In this document: positions 23,634 through 31,813 of the stretch, in pieces
Layout: every line of letters starts with the position of its first letter
Numbering within the stretch: position 1 is the first letter of the stretch
Source of the DNA: Candidatus Moraniibacteriota bacterium
GTDB taxonomy: Bacteria; Patescibacteriota; Minisyncoccia; Moranbacterales; GCA-2747515
Length of the DNA stretch: 39,587 bases
Assembly: GCA_002747515.1 (NCBI GenBank)
Contig: PDPP01000004.1
Span: forward strand, 1 to 39,587
Reading direction: 5' to 3'
Translations under genes and position numbers: made by a program
The notes under the pieces: model-generated
Database searches by the model: none
Told to the model about the DNA's origin: nothing
Seen by the model: the letters and a program-made list of their open reading frames with translations, nothing else

Positions 23634-24710
23634 ATGGAAATTGTATATATATTACTTACAGCAATTATTGTATTAGCTGCTGTGAATATCATTTTACTTT
23701 TGCGTCGCAATGATAAATTAGGAGAGAATGAAAAATTGAATGTGATTACAAAGCGATTGGAGGGATTGGAAATGTCAGGAGAGCGTATGCGCGAAACAGT
23801 TGATACAAAGTTGGAAAATGTGCATCGTGCAGGACAAAGTCAATTTCGTGAAACACGTGAAATCATCAATGAAATCACATTGCGTTCTGACCGATTGATT
23901 AATAATGTGAACAAGAGACTTGGTGATCTCGATAAAACAAATCAGAGGATTGTGGATTTTTCTGCACAATTGCAACATTTGCAAAACATTTTGCAAAATC
24001 CAAAACAGCGAGGCGTGTTTGGTGAAGTTATTTTAGAGCAAGTATTATCAAATGTTTTGCCACCAGAAACATTTCAGATGCAATACGCATTTTCCAATAA
24101 TAACATTGTAGATGCAGCAGTATTTGTAAAGGAAAAAGTGATTCCAATTGATTCAAAGTTTTCTTTGGAAAATTATAACCGGTTGGCAAATATTGATGAT
24201 CCAGAAGAACGGGCGCAAATGGAAAAAGTTTTTATTAATGATCTTAAATTACGCATTCAAGAAACATCAAAATATATTTTACCAGAAGAAGGAACGACAG
24301 ATTTTGCATTTATGTTTATTCCTAGTGAAAGTATTTATTATGACCTTTTGACAAATACGGTAGGTACAGAAAACTTGATTCATAGAGCGGTAGGGCAGTA
24401 TAAGGTAATTATTGTTTCGCCAACATCATTTCTTGCATATCTTCAAACAGTTGTACAAGGTCTCAAGTCAATGGAAATCGAAGAACGTGCACAGGATATT
24501 ATCAAAAATGTGGAGAAACTTTCAAAACATTTGGATAAATATGAAGTATCATATCACAAGCTTGGAAAAACACTTGGAACGGTTGTCAATCACTACGAAA
24601 TAGGGTATAAAGAATTTGGTAAGATTGATAAGGATATTACAAAGATTACAGGGGAGAATATCGGAATTGATAAGTTAGATCTTGAAAAGCCACAAATAGG
24701 TGATGAATAA
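23634..24710 (+). CDS. rmuC: DNA recombination protein RmuC family
   Basis: This 358-aa protein has an N-terminal membrane anchor (about 3-22), a coiled-coil region (about 30-120) and the RmuC nuclease-like domain (about 120-330). The domain is recognised by LQNILQNPKQRGVFGEVILE, LPPETFQMQYAF, VIPIDSKFSLENYNRL, FAFMFIPSESIYYDLL and IIVSPTSFLAYLQTV. RmuC limits sequence inversion between short repeats in E. coli; the biochemical role is not well defined. The domain is complete. It follows the HTH-NTase gene by 20 nt, and its stop overlaps the start of the next small membrane protein gene. Confidence 0.95.
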   Translation: MEIVYILLTAIIVLAAVNIILLLRRNDKLGENEKLNVITKRLEGLEMSGERMRETVDTKLENVHRAGQSQFRETREIINEITLRSDRLINNVNKRLGDLDKTNQRIVDFSAQLQHLQNILQNPKQRGVFGEVILEQVLSNVLPPETFQMQYAFSNNNIVDAAVFVKEKVIPIDSKFSLENYNRLANIDDPEERAQMEKVFINDLKLRIQETSKYILPEEGTTDFAFMFIPSESIYYDLLTNTVGTENLIHRAVGQYKVIIVSPTSFLAYLQTVVQGLKSMEIEERAQDIIKNVEKLSKHLDKYEVSYHKLGKTLGTVVNHYEIGYKEFGKIDKDITKITGENIGIDKLDLEKPQIGDE

Positions 24711-25086
24711 TCATGGTATAAAACAGAATATTTTTAATGATGTGGAATATTGGCATAATGCTATTGTTCATTGGATTGTAATTGCAACACTTTTTATCAA
24801 TGTTGGAGTGTTTGTACTCTTTGCATTTTATGTGCATCCGTCAGATTTTCCTTTGAGATTGCAGTATAATGTATTTTTTGGCACAAGTTTACATACAGTG
24901 TGGTGGCATGCATATTTGTTACCAATGATGGGAATGGTTTTCTCTCTCATTGATTTGGCAATTGGGTACGTTTTGTATAGCACGAAAGAACGTGTTGCTG
25001 GCTATTTAATTCTTCTTGGTGGTTTATTTGCAAATGTGGCTCTTTTTATTGCAGCGTTGAGCATTATTTTTAATAACTATTTTTAG
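24703..25086 (+). CDS. Small polytopic membrane protein of unknown function
   Basis: This 127-aa protein has three or four hydrophobic segments (about 20-42, 58-88 and 95-122). The middle region contains FGTSLHTVWWHAYLLPMMG and the start NDVEYWHNAIVHW, so several His and Trp sit near the membrane face. I do not recognise the family. Similar small membrane proteins often sit directly before the GT2 gene in CPR genomes, so it may be a partner of that enzyme. The ATG at 24703 (or GTG at 24700) overlaps the rmuC stop by 8 nt. The GT2 gene starts 4 nt after its stop, which argues for tight co-transcription. Confidence 0.75.
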   Translation: MNNHGIKQNIFNDVEYWHNAIVHWIVIATLFINVGVFVLFAFYVHPSDFPLRLQYNVFFGTSLHTVWWHAYLLPMMGMVFSLIDLAIGYVLYSTKERVAGYLILLGGLFANVALFIAALSIIFNNYF

Positions 25087-25090
25087 AATC

Positions 25091-26773
25091 ATGTTCACAT
25101 TTCCTAATCCACAAACAACAGATTTAAAGGAGAGGCGTGTACAGAGATTTCTTGAAGTAATTCCTGCGATTTTGACATGGTTCACATTGATTGGAATGGT
25201 TGTATTTTCATTTATCGTGCCGATGTGGATGGCAGTATTTGTTATTGCTTTTGATATTTATTGGATTCATCGAACCATCTTTATCACGTATTATTCTGTA
25301 AAAGCATATAAAAAATTACAACAAGGTAAACAAATTGACTGGTTTGATCGATGTATGAAGATTGGAGAGTCAGAAGAGTATGCACAGGAGATTGCACAAA
25401 ACATTGTTACTGCAAAAAAGTTATTACAAAAAGCATCTCGTACTGAAAAGAAGCAACTCAAAAAAAAGATTGAAGAGGATAGTGCATTTTTGCGTGTTGT
25501 GCAGAATATCGATTCAGAAAAGATTATGGATTGGCGAGATGTTTTACATGTGGTTATGCTTCCAACTGCAACAGAAGGTCCAGAAAACATCGATCCAGCA
25601 TTGGCATCAATTGCACAAAGCAGATATCCAAACGATAAAATTATCATACTTCTTGCAACAGAAGAACGTGAAAATAAAGAAAAACGCTTGAAAAAAGTGA
25701 AATATCTTACTGAAAAATATGATGGCGTATTTCGTGATTTTATTGTAACAGCGCATGAAGTTGTTGATGGAGAGATGAAATGCAAAGCATCCAATGCAAC
25801 GTATGCAGCAAAGAAATTGCGTGCATATCTTGATGATCGTGATATTGATTATGAACGTGTAATCTTTTCGAATTTTGATTGTGAGAGTGTTGTGCATCCA
25901 GAGTATTTTGCAGCGTTGACATATGAGTATATCATCGAGCCAGATCGACTTAAACGCGCTTATCAGCCAATTCCGCTCTATCACAATAACTTGTGGGACA
26001 CAAATGCATTTGTGCGTGTGATTGTGACAAGTTCATCGTTTTGGCACATGTTTCAAAGCACACGACGAGAAATGGTAACATTTTCTTCGCATTCTGAACC
26101 ATTTAAAACTCTTATTGATGTAGATTATTGGCCAGTAAATATGATTAGTGAGGATTCGATTATTTATTGGAAAGGATATAGTTATTTTGATGGCGATTAT
26201 TATGTAAAACCAATTTATTTACCAATCTCGATGGATGCTGTGTTAGCTGATACATACATTGAGACAATCAAAAATCAGTATAAACAGAAACGACGTTGGG
26301 CGTATGGTATTGAGAATTTCCCAGTGATTATGCGTGCAATTTGGCCAAATAAGAAAATCGGTATAACGGATAAATTGAGAACAGCATTTGAAATGCTTGA
26401 AGGGCATCATTCATGGGCAACGGCACCATTTATTTTGGCAATACTAGGGTGGTTGCCACTTATTTTTGGCGGTGAAGGGTTTAATCAAAGCACCGTTGCA
26501 CATTTCCTTCCTTTTGTGACGCGTTTTCTTATGTTACTTGCTATGACAGGGCTTATTGCTTCAATCTCTATGTCGTTATTTTTATTACCAAAACGTCCAG
26601 AGGAATATTCGCGCAAGAGATATATACACATGGTATTGCAGTGGCTTTTAGTTCCGATTATTGCACCGACACTTGGTGCAATACCAGCAATTGATTCACA
26701 AACTCGTATTCTTTTGAAAAAATATTTTACAGAATTTTGGGTAACAGAAAAAACTATTAAACAAAAGAAATGA
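25091..26773 (+). CDS. Membrane-bound family 2 glycosyltransferase
   Basis: This 560-aa enzyme has an N-terminal pair of membrane helices (about 25-75), a cytosolic GT-A catalytic part (about 140-420) and three or four C-terminal helices (about 435-545). Motifs of processive or cellulose-synthase-like GT2 enzymes are visible: FSNFDCESVVHPEYF (about 259-273) at the DXD position, ISEDSIIYWKGY as the acceptor-site ED, and QKRRW (about 399-403) as QxxRW. The N-terminal half carries an unusually long insertion between the helices and the nucleotide-binding strands (about 85-145). It probably polymerises or adds sugars in a surface polysaccharide. Its TGA overlaps the ATG of the next gene. Confidence 0.9.
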   Translation: MFTFPNPQTTDLKERRVQRFLEVIPAILTWFTLIGMVVFSFIVPMWMAVFVIAFDIYWIHRTIFITYYSVKAYKKLQQGKQIDWFDRCMKIGESEEYAQEIAQNIVTAKKLLQKASRTEKKQLKKKIEEDSAFLRVVQNIDSEKIMDWRDVLHVVMLPTATEGPENIDPALASIAQSRYPNDKIIILLATEERENKEKRLKKVKYLTEKYDGVFRDFIVTAHEVVDGEMKCKASNATYAAKKLRAYLDDRDIDYERVIFSNFDCESVVHPEYFAALTYEYIIEPDRLKRAYQPIPLYHNNLWDTNAFVRVIVTSSSFWHMFQSTRREMVTFSSHSEPFKTLIDVDYWPVNMISEDSIIYWKGYSYFDGDYYVKPIYLPISMDAVLADTYIETIKNQYKQKRRWAYGIENFPVIMRAIWPNKKIGITDKLRTAFEMLEGHHSWATAPFILAILGWLPLIFGGEGFNQSTVAHFLPFVTRFLMLLAMTGLIASISMSLFLLPKRPEEYSRKRYIHMVLQWLLVPIIAPTLGAIPAIDSQTRILLKKYFTEFWVTEKTIKQKK

Positions 26774-27810
26774 TGCAAGAAAATGCATTTTTCTATGTGT
26801 TTCCGTTCCTGTATAGCGTCTGTATATCAGTAATTGTTTGTTTTGGTTGTATTGTGTTGTATAAAAAGATGAGATTGTATGATCATAGGAATAGTCAAAG
26901 GCACATTCATAAGAAAAATATATCGCGATTTGGGGGCCTGGCGATAGTCACGGCTTTTATTGTTTCATTATGTACGAATACTGCACTTGTTTTTACTGAT
27001 GCATTATGGGCAATTACTATTGGAAGTGTGCTTATATTAATTTTTGGAATTATTGATGATTTGTGGCCAATGAATTGGCAATCACAATTATTTTTTCAAG
27101 TCATGCTCGTTCTGATAACTTTTATTTGTGGTGTGCAGATTACATACATCACAAATCCATTTGGAGGTATATTATGGCTCGTGACGGACAATATGCCATT
27201 TTTCAGCATTCTTTTTATGATGGTATGGATGATATTTGTCATGAACGCGATTAATTGGTGTGATGGAATTGATGGATTGGCAGGCGGAGTTATATTTATC
27301 GCAGCAATTACGTTGTTTATCATTTCACTTGAACCACAGGTAATGCAACCACCAATTGCGATTATTGCAATTATTTTGGCAGGGAGTGTACTTGGATTTC
27401 TTTTTTATAATTTTCCATGCGCAAATATTTTTGCTGGAACGAGTGGATCATTTTTTATGGGTTATGTTGTTGCTGTTTTGGCTATTGTTGCGGGTGCAAA
27501 GATCGGTACAACGCTACTTGTTCTTGCAATACCATTAATTGATGCAGTTTGGGTTATTTTTGATCGGTTTAGAAGAGGTCAGTCGATTTTTCATGGAGAC
27601 AAAGAGCATTTACATCATAGACTTTTGGATATTGGTTGGAGTGTGCCAAAAGTGTTATTTTTGTATTATGGCGTAACAATTTTTTGTGCATTTGCAGCTA
27701 TTATGACACAGTCGTTAAATAAGTTTCTCATTTTTATCTTTTTATCTTTTGGCATTATTTTATTTTTTACAATACTTTCTTATGAAAGAAAAACTGCAAA
27801 ATGTGTGTAA
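26770..27810 (+). CDS. TagO/WecA/RgpG-like polyprenyl-phosphate sugar-1-phosphate transferase
   Basis: A polytopic (about ten-helix) enzyme of the family that starts surface glycans by moving a sugar-1-phosphate (usually GlcNAc-1-P) onto undecaprenyl phosphate. Visible motifs include SRFGGLAIV, FGIIDDLW, NAINWCDGIDGLAGG (about 159-173) and HLHHRLLDIG. At the place of the metal-binding FMGD, however, the sequence reads FAGTSGSFFMG, with Thr224 where MraY of this same window has Asp270. If the family alignment is right, a key metal ligand is replaced. The 346-aa ORF begins at ATG 26770, overlapping the GT2 stop; a second ATG follows at 26773. It overlaps the next gene by 29 nt. Confidence 0.88.
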   Translation: MMQENAFFYVFPFLYSVCISVIVCFGCIVLYKKMRLYDHRNSQRHIHKKNISRFGGLAIVTAFIVSLCTNTALVFTDALWAITIGSVLILIFGIIDDLWPMNWQSQLFFQVMLVLITFICGVQITYITNPFGGILWLVTDNMPFFSILFMMVWMIFVMNAINWCDGIDGLAGGVIFIAAITLFIISLEPQVMQPPIAIIAIILAGSVLGFLFYNFPCANIFAGTSGSFFMGYVVAVLAIVAGAKIGTTLLVLAIPLIDAVWVIFDRFRRGQSIFHGDKEHLHHRLLDIGWSVPKVLFLYYGVTIFCAFAAIMTQSLNKFLIFIFLSFGIILFFTILSYERKTAKCV

Positions 27811-28252
27811 ATATAAACATGTTTTGATTGGCGGATTTTTGATTGTTTTTATTTTGGGATTTTTTCTTTCAATGCGGAGCTCGGAAAAATATATCACTAT
27901 TGGAAAAAAAGATGTTTCTGTTGAAATTGTGCGGACAAATGCAGAAATGGCAAAAGGATTAAGTGGTAGGAAGGAGTTATGTGAGATGTGTGGTATGCTT
28001 TTTGTGTTCGATGATTTGAAAACACGTCATTTTTGGATGAAGGATATGCTTTTTGATATTGATATTATATGGATTTCTGATAATGAGATTGTACACATCA
28101 CGGAAAATGTTGATCATAGAGGCGGAAAGAGAGAAATTGCACATTCAATTTATAAGGTGAATCGCGTATTAGAAGTTCCGGCAGGATTTGTGTCTCAAAA
28201 TGAAGTGCATGTTGGACAAAAAGTAAAGTATTTTCAAAATGTATTTAAATAA
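27782..28252 (+). CDS. DUF192 family protein with N-terminal anchor
   Basis: This 156-aa protein has one membrane segment (about 13-30) and an external DUF192 domain (about 45-155), recognised by MAKGLSGRKELCEMCGMLFV, then FWMKDMLFDIDIIWI and a late LEVPAGFV. The domain is a small beta barrel of unknown biochemical role, exported in many bacteria. C-E-M-C-G within the first motif is notable, since most members have a single or no Cys there. The ATG at 27782 lies inside the end of the TagO-like gene (29-nt overlap), a sign of translational coupling. It ends the polysaccharide gene set before a 67-nt gap. Confidence 0.88.
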   Translation: MKEKLQNVCKYKHVLIGGFLIVFILGFFLSMRSSEKYITIGKKDVSVEIVRTNAEMAKGLSGRKELCEMCGMLFVFDDLKTRHFWMKDMLFDIDIIWISDNEIVHITENVDHRGGKREIAHSIYKVNRVLEVPAGFVSQNEVHVGQKVKYFQNVFK

Positions 28253-28319
28253 AAAATATTATGATATACTATAATATAATATTTAGGGCAAAATTTTTAA
28301 GTGTATAACTATTTAAAGC

Positions 28320-31310
28320 ATGGATCAATTTCATAGAAAAATGGGTACACAACAACCTCGAGGCAGTCAACAACGACCAGTATATAGACAACAGAACATG
28401 ACAAGTAATCGATCAATGTCAGGTAATGTTCAGGTAGGGAGAGTAACATCAAAGCCAGTTAATCAACAAAGGGTTGTGCAGAGTGTGCAAAATGGACAGC
28501 AAAAACGAGTACAAAAAAAGGAAAATTTTACAACATCAACAACGATGATTAGTATCTTGGATAAGATATCTGCAGTATGTATATTCTTACTTTTTTTTGG
28601 TTTACCTTTATTTTTTCTCAATTTGACATATCAGGGTATTGGTTTTGAAAAACAATATTATTTTTATTTTTGGACATTTTTGGGTGTAATAGCATTGATT
28701 ACACAGGGAATGCTTGAGGGAAAGATTGACATTCGTCGTACAGCTCTTGATATACCGCTTGTAGTTTTGTGGGTGGTGTGTTTTGCATCAATGATGTTTT
28801 CTGTAGATAGGTACCATAGCTTTTTTGGTTTTTTTGGAAATCCAGTAAATGGATTTATGAGCTTAACAGCAGCAATTCTTGCATATTACTTGATTGTGTC
28901 ATATACATTAAAGAAAAGAGTAAATCTTATTTGGTGGGCAATTACATTTAGTGGTAGTATCGTAGTTATTTGGTCATTTTTTGCGACGATGCGTTTTGTG
29001 CCAACAAATATATTGCAATACATATCTCCAAGTTTGACGGGTTCATTTACTTCTCTTGCAATATTTATCGGGATGATGTTACCAGTGTTTATTGTTTCTT
29101 TTTCGATCTTGGACCAATCTAAGGGCAAATCTTTTAAAAGGAGTGTTTTGATGGGAATTTTTTTTCTCATGATTATACTTGATATGTTTACACTTTCTAT
29201 ACTTCATGGTTATGTGCAATGGTATATTATCTTGTTTGCGATATTTTTATTACTTGTATTTACGATTAGTCAGATTATAAAAGTCTCATCAAAAACATCT
29301 TCTATGATAATTTTTGTTTTCTTAAGCATGTTTATTTTGTGGATGTGGGGACAGCCAATTATTTCAGTAAAACCAATTCAATCAGAGACATCAATTAATT
29401 ACAGCTTGTCATTTGATATAGCAAAAGAAGCAATTAAAAACAAACCAATTTTTGGTAGTGGTCCTGGTACATATGGATATAATTTTTCATTGCATCGTCC
29501 AAAAGATCTTAATAAGAGCGGTCAATATGATATACGTTTTTATTCTGATAGGGGTGTTTTTATGGAGAGTATTTCAACAATTGGTTTAGCGGGCATGATT
29601 GCACTTGTCATTGTAGTTCTTACATATGTAAGTACAGTAGTACTTTCATTTATACGTTCTCAAGATGATGATGTGAATGTTGTTTCTCTTGGATTATTTA
29701 TTGCATCTGTTGTTGCGATTATTTATGGTATGTTTTGGGCAGTAGATGGCATGATTATTCTTTACGGTCTACTCATTAGCGCACTTACAATTGGTCTTTT
29801 GTGTAGTAGTTCGGATGATAGTGACGAGAAATTTACACTTTCTGTGAAAACATCTCCACAGTATGCACTTTCTTTTGCTTTTCTTTCAATTCTTGTAGCA
29901 CTTGGTATGATATTTGGATTTGTAACACTGGGCAAGATGTTTATAGCAGATATTCACGCAGGCAATGCACTCAAGGCACGTACAGAAGGTGATTTTGTAA
30001 AATCATCAGATTTTTTTCATAAAGCAGTAAATTTTAATGAAAAAGAAGGGCGGTATTTCACAGTCATTGGACAGTATGGACTTGATTTGGCAAATGTAGA
30101 GCTTGCCAAACCAGAAGAGGAGCGAAACGATGAAATTGTGGCACAATACATCAGTGGTGCAACAGGTGCAACAACGTCTGGAAAAGATCGTATGCCAAAT
30201 GATGTGCTGGCAAATGAGACAAAAGGATTTGTTTATGAAAACAGTGGAGGATTTGTTTCTGGTGCACTTTCTACAGCAATGAACTCATATGAACGAGCAA
30301 GTGAATTGGAACCGTATAATCCATATCTCGATGTTGCAGTTGGTAAATTAAAGCTTATTGAAGCACAAACAAAAGGTGAAGATGCTGTAGAAGAAAAAAA
30401 GACTCTTGTAAATGAGGCAAAAACATCTTTTGAAGCAGCAAAAGAAAAAACAACATTTGATTATGATGGTCAAGAGATAAGTCTTTTCGCGCCAGCACAT
30501 TATTATATATCTGTTGTAGAAGAAGCACTTGGAAATATTGACGCTTCAATTGAGGCAATGACATCAGCAGTGCAAGTGATGCAGTTAACAGGAGGAAATA
30601 CTGAGGAGGTGTTATCACGACAGATTAATTATGGATTTAATCTTGCCCGACTTTTACAGGTGCGTGGCACAGAAGATGATATGAAAAATGCTGAAAATCT
30701 TCTTCTTCAGATTATTGGAATAAATGATCAAGAGGTAAATTCACATTTAAGTTTAGGTCTTCTTTATGAGAAACAAGGAAAGCGTGATGAGGCAGTATCT
30801 GAGTATCAAAAAATTATTAAAATCCTTCCACAAGAAGATTTAAAAGCGCAAGAAAATATTCAGAGTTTAATTGATACAGTTGAACAAGGTGGGAGTAATG
30901 TGGATGTAAGTAGTCAAAATAACGCAGAAGAATCTTCAGTGAATGATGACGATCAAGAAGAGGCAGATGCAGAAAAAGAAAATGTGAATATGATTATTAT
31001 TAAAAGAGGTGATGTGGGAGATCGTGCTGAAAGGGGGAGAAAAGCACTTTCAGCACAAGGATTTGATTCTAAAATACGTGAGGAAGGGGATGCAAAATTT
31101 GAAGGTGTCACAGTAATGTATGGATCGCAATCAAATCATAATGAACGGCAACGTATCATAAGAGTACTTGAAAATGAGTTTAGTGAAATAGATGTAGAAC
31201 GTAATGATGAAGAGGTTGGTATATACAACCATGATATTGTTGTTGTAATTGGTGTAGAAAAAGGTTCTAAAAATGATAATGAAAGTGAAGAAGAGGAATC
31301 AGAAGAATAG
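28320..31310 (+). CDS. O-antigen ligase/polymerase-like membrane protein with TPR and LytR_C domains
   Basis: This 996-aa protein has a Q/R-rich cytoplasmic start (1-75), about twelve membrane helices (about 82-560), a TPR-like solenoid outside (about 565-865) and a LytR C-terminal-type domain (about 888-980) before an acidic tail. The ligase part holds the large external loop with IFGSGPGTYGYNFSLHRP (about 380-397), typical of WaaL/Wzy proteins. TPR-like repeats include NALKARTEGDFVKSSDFFHK, AMNSYERASELEPYNPYLD and SLGLLYEKQGKRDEAVSEYQ. Fusing a ligase to LytR_C, a domain linked to glycan attachment, suggests polymerisation or transfer of the glycan made by the upstream genes. Two overlapping TATAAT boxes (28270-28280) lie 40 nt upstream. 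A terminator follows. Confidence 0.88.
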   Translation: MDQFHRKMGTQQPRGSQQRPVYRQQNMTSNRSMSGNVQVGRVTSKPVNQQRVVQSVQNGQQKRVQKKENFTTSTTMISILDKISAVCIFLLFFGLPLFFLNLTYQGIGFEKQYYFYFWTFLGVIALITQGMLEGKIDIRRTALDIPLVVLWVVCFASMMFSVDRYHSFFGFFGNPVNGFMSLTAAILAYYLIVSYTLKKRVNLIWWAITFSGSIVVIWSFFATMRFVPTNILQYISPSLTGSFTSLAIFIGMMLPVFIVSFSILDQSKGKSFKRSVLMGIFFLMIILDMFTLSILHGYVQWYIILFAIFLLLVFTISQIIKVSSKTSSMIIFVFLSMFILWMWGQPIISVKPIQSETSINYSLSFDIAKEAIKNKPIFGSGPGTYGYNFSLHRPKDLNKSGQYDIRFYSDRGVFMESISTIGLAGMIALVIVVLTYVSTVVLSFIRSQDDDVNVVSLGLFIASVVAIIYGMFWAVDGMIILYGLLISALTIGLLCSSSDDSDEKFTLSVKTSPQYALSFAFLSILVALGMIFGFVTLGKMFIADIHAGNALKARTEGDFVKSSDFFHKAVNFNEKEGRYFTVIGQYGLDLANVELAKPEEERNDEIVAQYISGATGATTSGKDRMPNDVLANETKGFVYENSGGFVSGALSTAMNSYERASELEPYNPYLDVAVGKLKLIEAQTKGEDAVEEKKTLVNEAKTSFEAAKEKTTFDYDGQEISLFAPAHYYISVVEEALGNIDASIEAMTSAVQVMQLTGGNTEEVLSRQINYGFNLARLLQVRGTEDDMKNAENLLLQIIGINDQEVNSHLSLGLLYEKQGKRDEAVSEYQKIIKILPQEDLKAQENIQSLIDTVEQGGSNVDVSSQNNAEESSVNDDDQEEADAEKENVNMIIIKRGDVGDRAERGRKALSAQGFDSKIREEGDAKFEGVTVMYGSQSNHNERQRIIRVLENEFSEIDVERNDEEVGIYNHDIVVVIGVEKGSKNDNESEEEESEE

Positions 31311-31332
31311 ATAAATATTTTGAAAAAGAAGG

Positions 31333-31364
31333 AAAAACTGTCAAATAATATTTAGGCAGTTTTT
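31333..31364 (+). terminator. Terminator after the ligase gene
   Basis: Arms AAAAACTG (31333-31340) and CAGTTTTT (31357-31364) flank a 16-nt loop that can pair partly inside. It lies 22 nt after the stop of the ligase gene and before the tRNA promoter. Confidence 0.65.
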
Positions 31365-31391
31365 ACTTATAAAAGTAGCATTAAAGAAACA

Positions 31392-31420
31392 TTGACTCTC
31401 TAATTGATTTCGTGTATATT
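31392..31420 (+). promoter_or_regulatory. Strong promoter of the tRNA-Lys/tRNA-Arg unit
   Basis: TTGACT (31392-31397) and TATATT (31415-31420) are spaced by 17 bp, each one base from consensus. Transcription should start near 31427, three bases before tRNA-Lys. Confidence 0.85.
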
Positions 31421-31429
31421 ACAAGTCAT

Positions 31430-31502
31430 GCGCCGTTAGCTCAGTCGGTAGAGCAGTTGGCTCTTAACCAAACGGTCGGGGGTTCGAATCCCTCACGGCG
31501 CA
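31430..31502 (+). tRNA. tRNA-Lys (anticodon CTT)
   Basis: The acceptor stem is GCGCCGT/ACGGCGC, with a D-arm GCTCAGTCGGTAGAGC, anticodon loop CTCTTAA giving CTT (AAG), T-arm with GTTCGAATC, and discriminator A. No CCA is encoded. The first anticodon-stem pair (27-43) reads G-A, a mismatch. It shares its promoter with tRNA-Arg 41 nt downstream. Confidence 0.95.
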
Positions 31503-31543
31503 CAAGATAAGCATAAAGTAATAAGTGTAAAGTTGAAAGTTAT

Positions 31544-31617
31544 GCCTCGGTAGCTCAGTGGATTAGAGCAGCGGGCTTCTATCCCGTTGGTCGGGGGTTC
31601 GAATCCCTCCCGGGGTA
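31544..31617 (+). tRNA. tRNA-Arg (anticodon TCT)
   Basis: The cloverleaf is clear: acceptor GCCTCGG with CCGGGGT (ends with two G-U type pairs), D-arm GCTCAGTGGATTAGAGC, anticodon loop CTTCTAT giving TCT (AGA), T-arm with GTTCGAATC, discriminator A and no encoded CCA. The spacers on both sides are AT-rich, with short degenerate TAAAGT or ATCAAAA repeats. A terminator follows at 31729. Confidence 0.94.
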
Positions 31618-31728
31618 CAATTTTAAGTTCAAAATCAAAAGTTATAAATCAAAAATACATTTTGTTTTTTTGATGTGTTTTGATGTTTTGAAATACGTAA
31701 AAAGTATACAATTTTATATCAAAAGTAG

Positions 31729-31752
31729 AGACGCGATTTATCGCGTCTTTTT
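31729..31752 (+). terminator. Terminator-like palindrome after the tRNA pair
   Basis: A perfect 8-bp GC-rich stem AGACGCGA (31729-31736) / TCGCGTCT (31741-31748) with loop TTTA is followed by T4. It ends the tRNA unit and lies between convergent tRNA-Arg and vanW-family genes. The stem is preceded by GTAG, recalling the GTAGAGACGCGA palindromes that are repeated in some other bacterial genomes. Confidence 0.8.
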
Positions 31753-31813
31753 ATAAAGCTTTTTTCAGATTCCAAAAAAAATAAAAATGCTGCATCTTCA
31801 AGTATTTTAAGTT

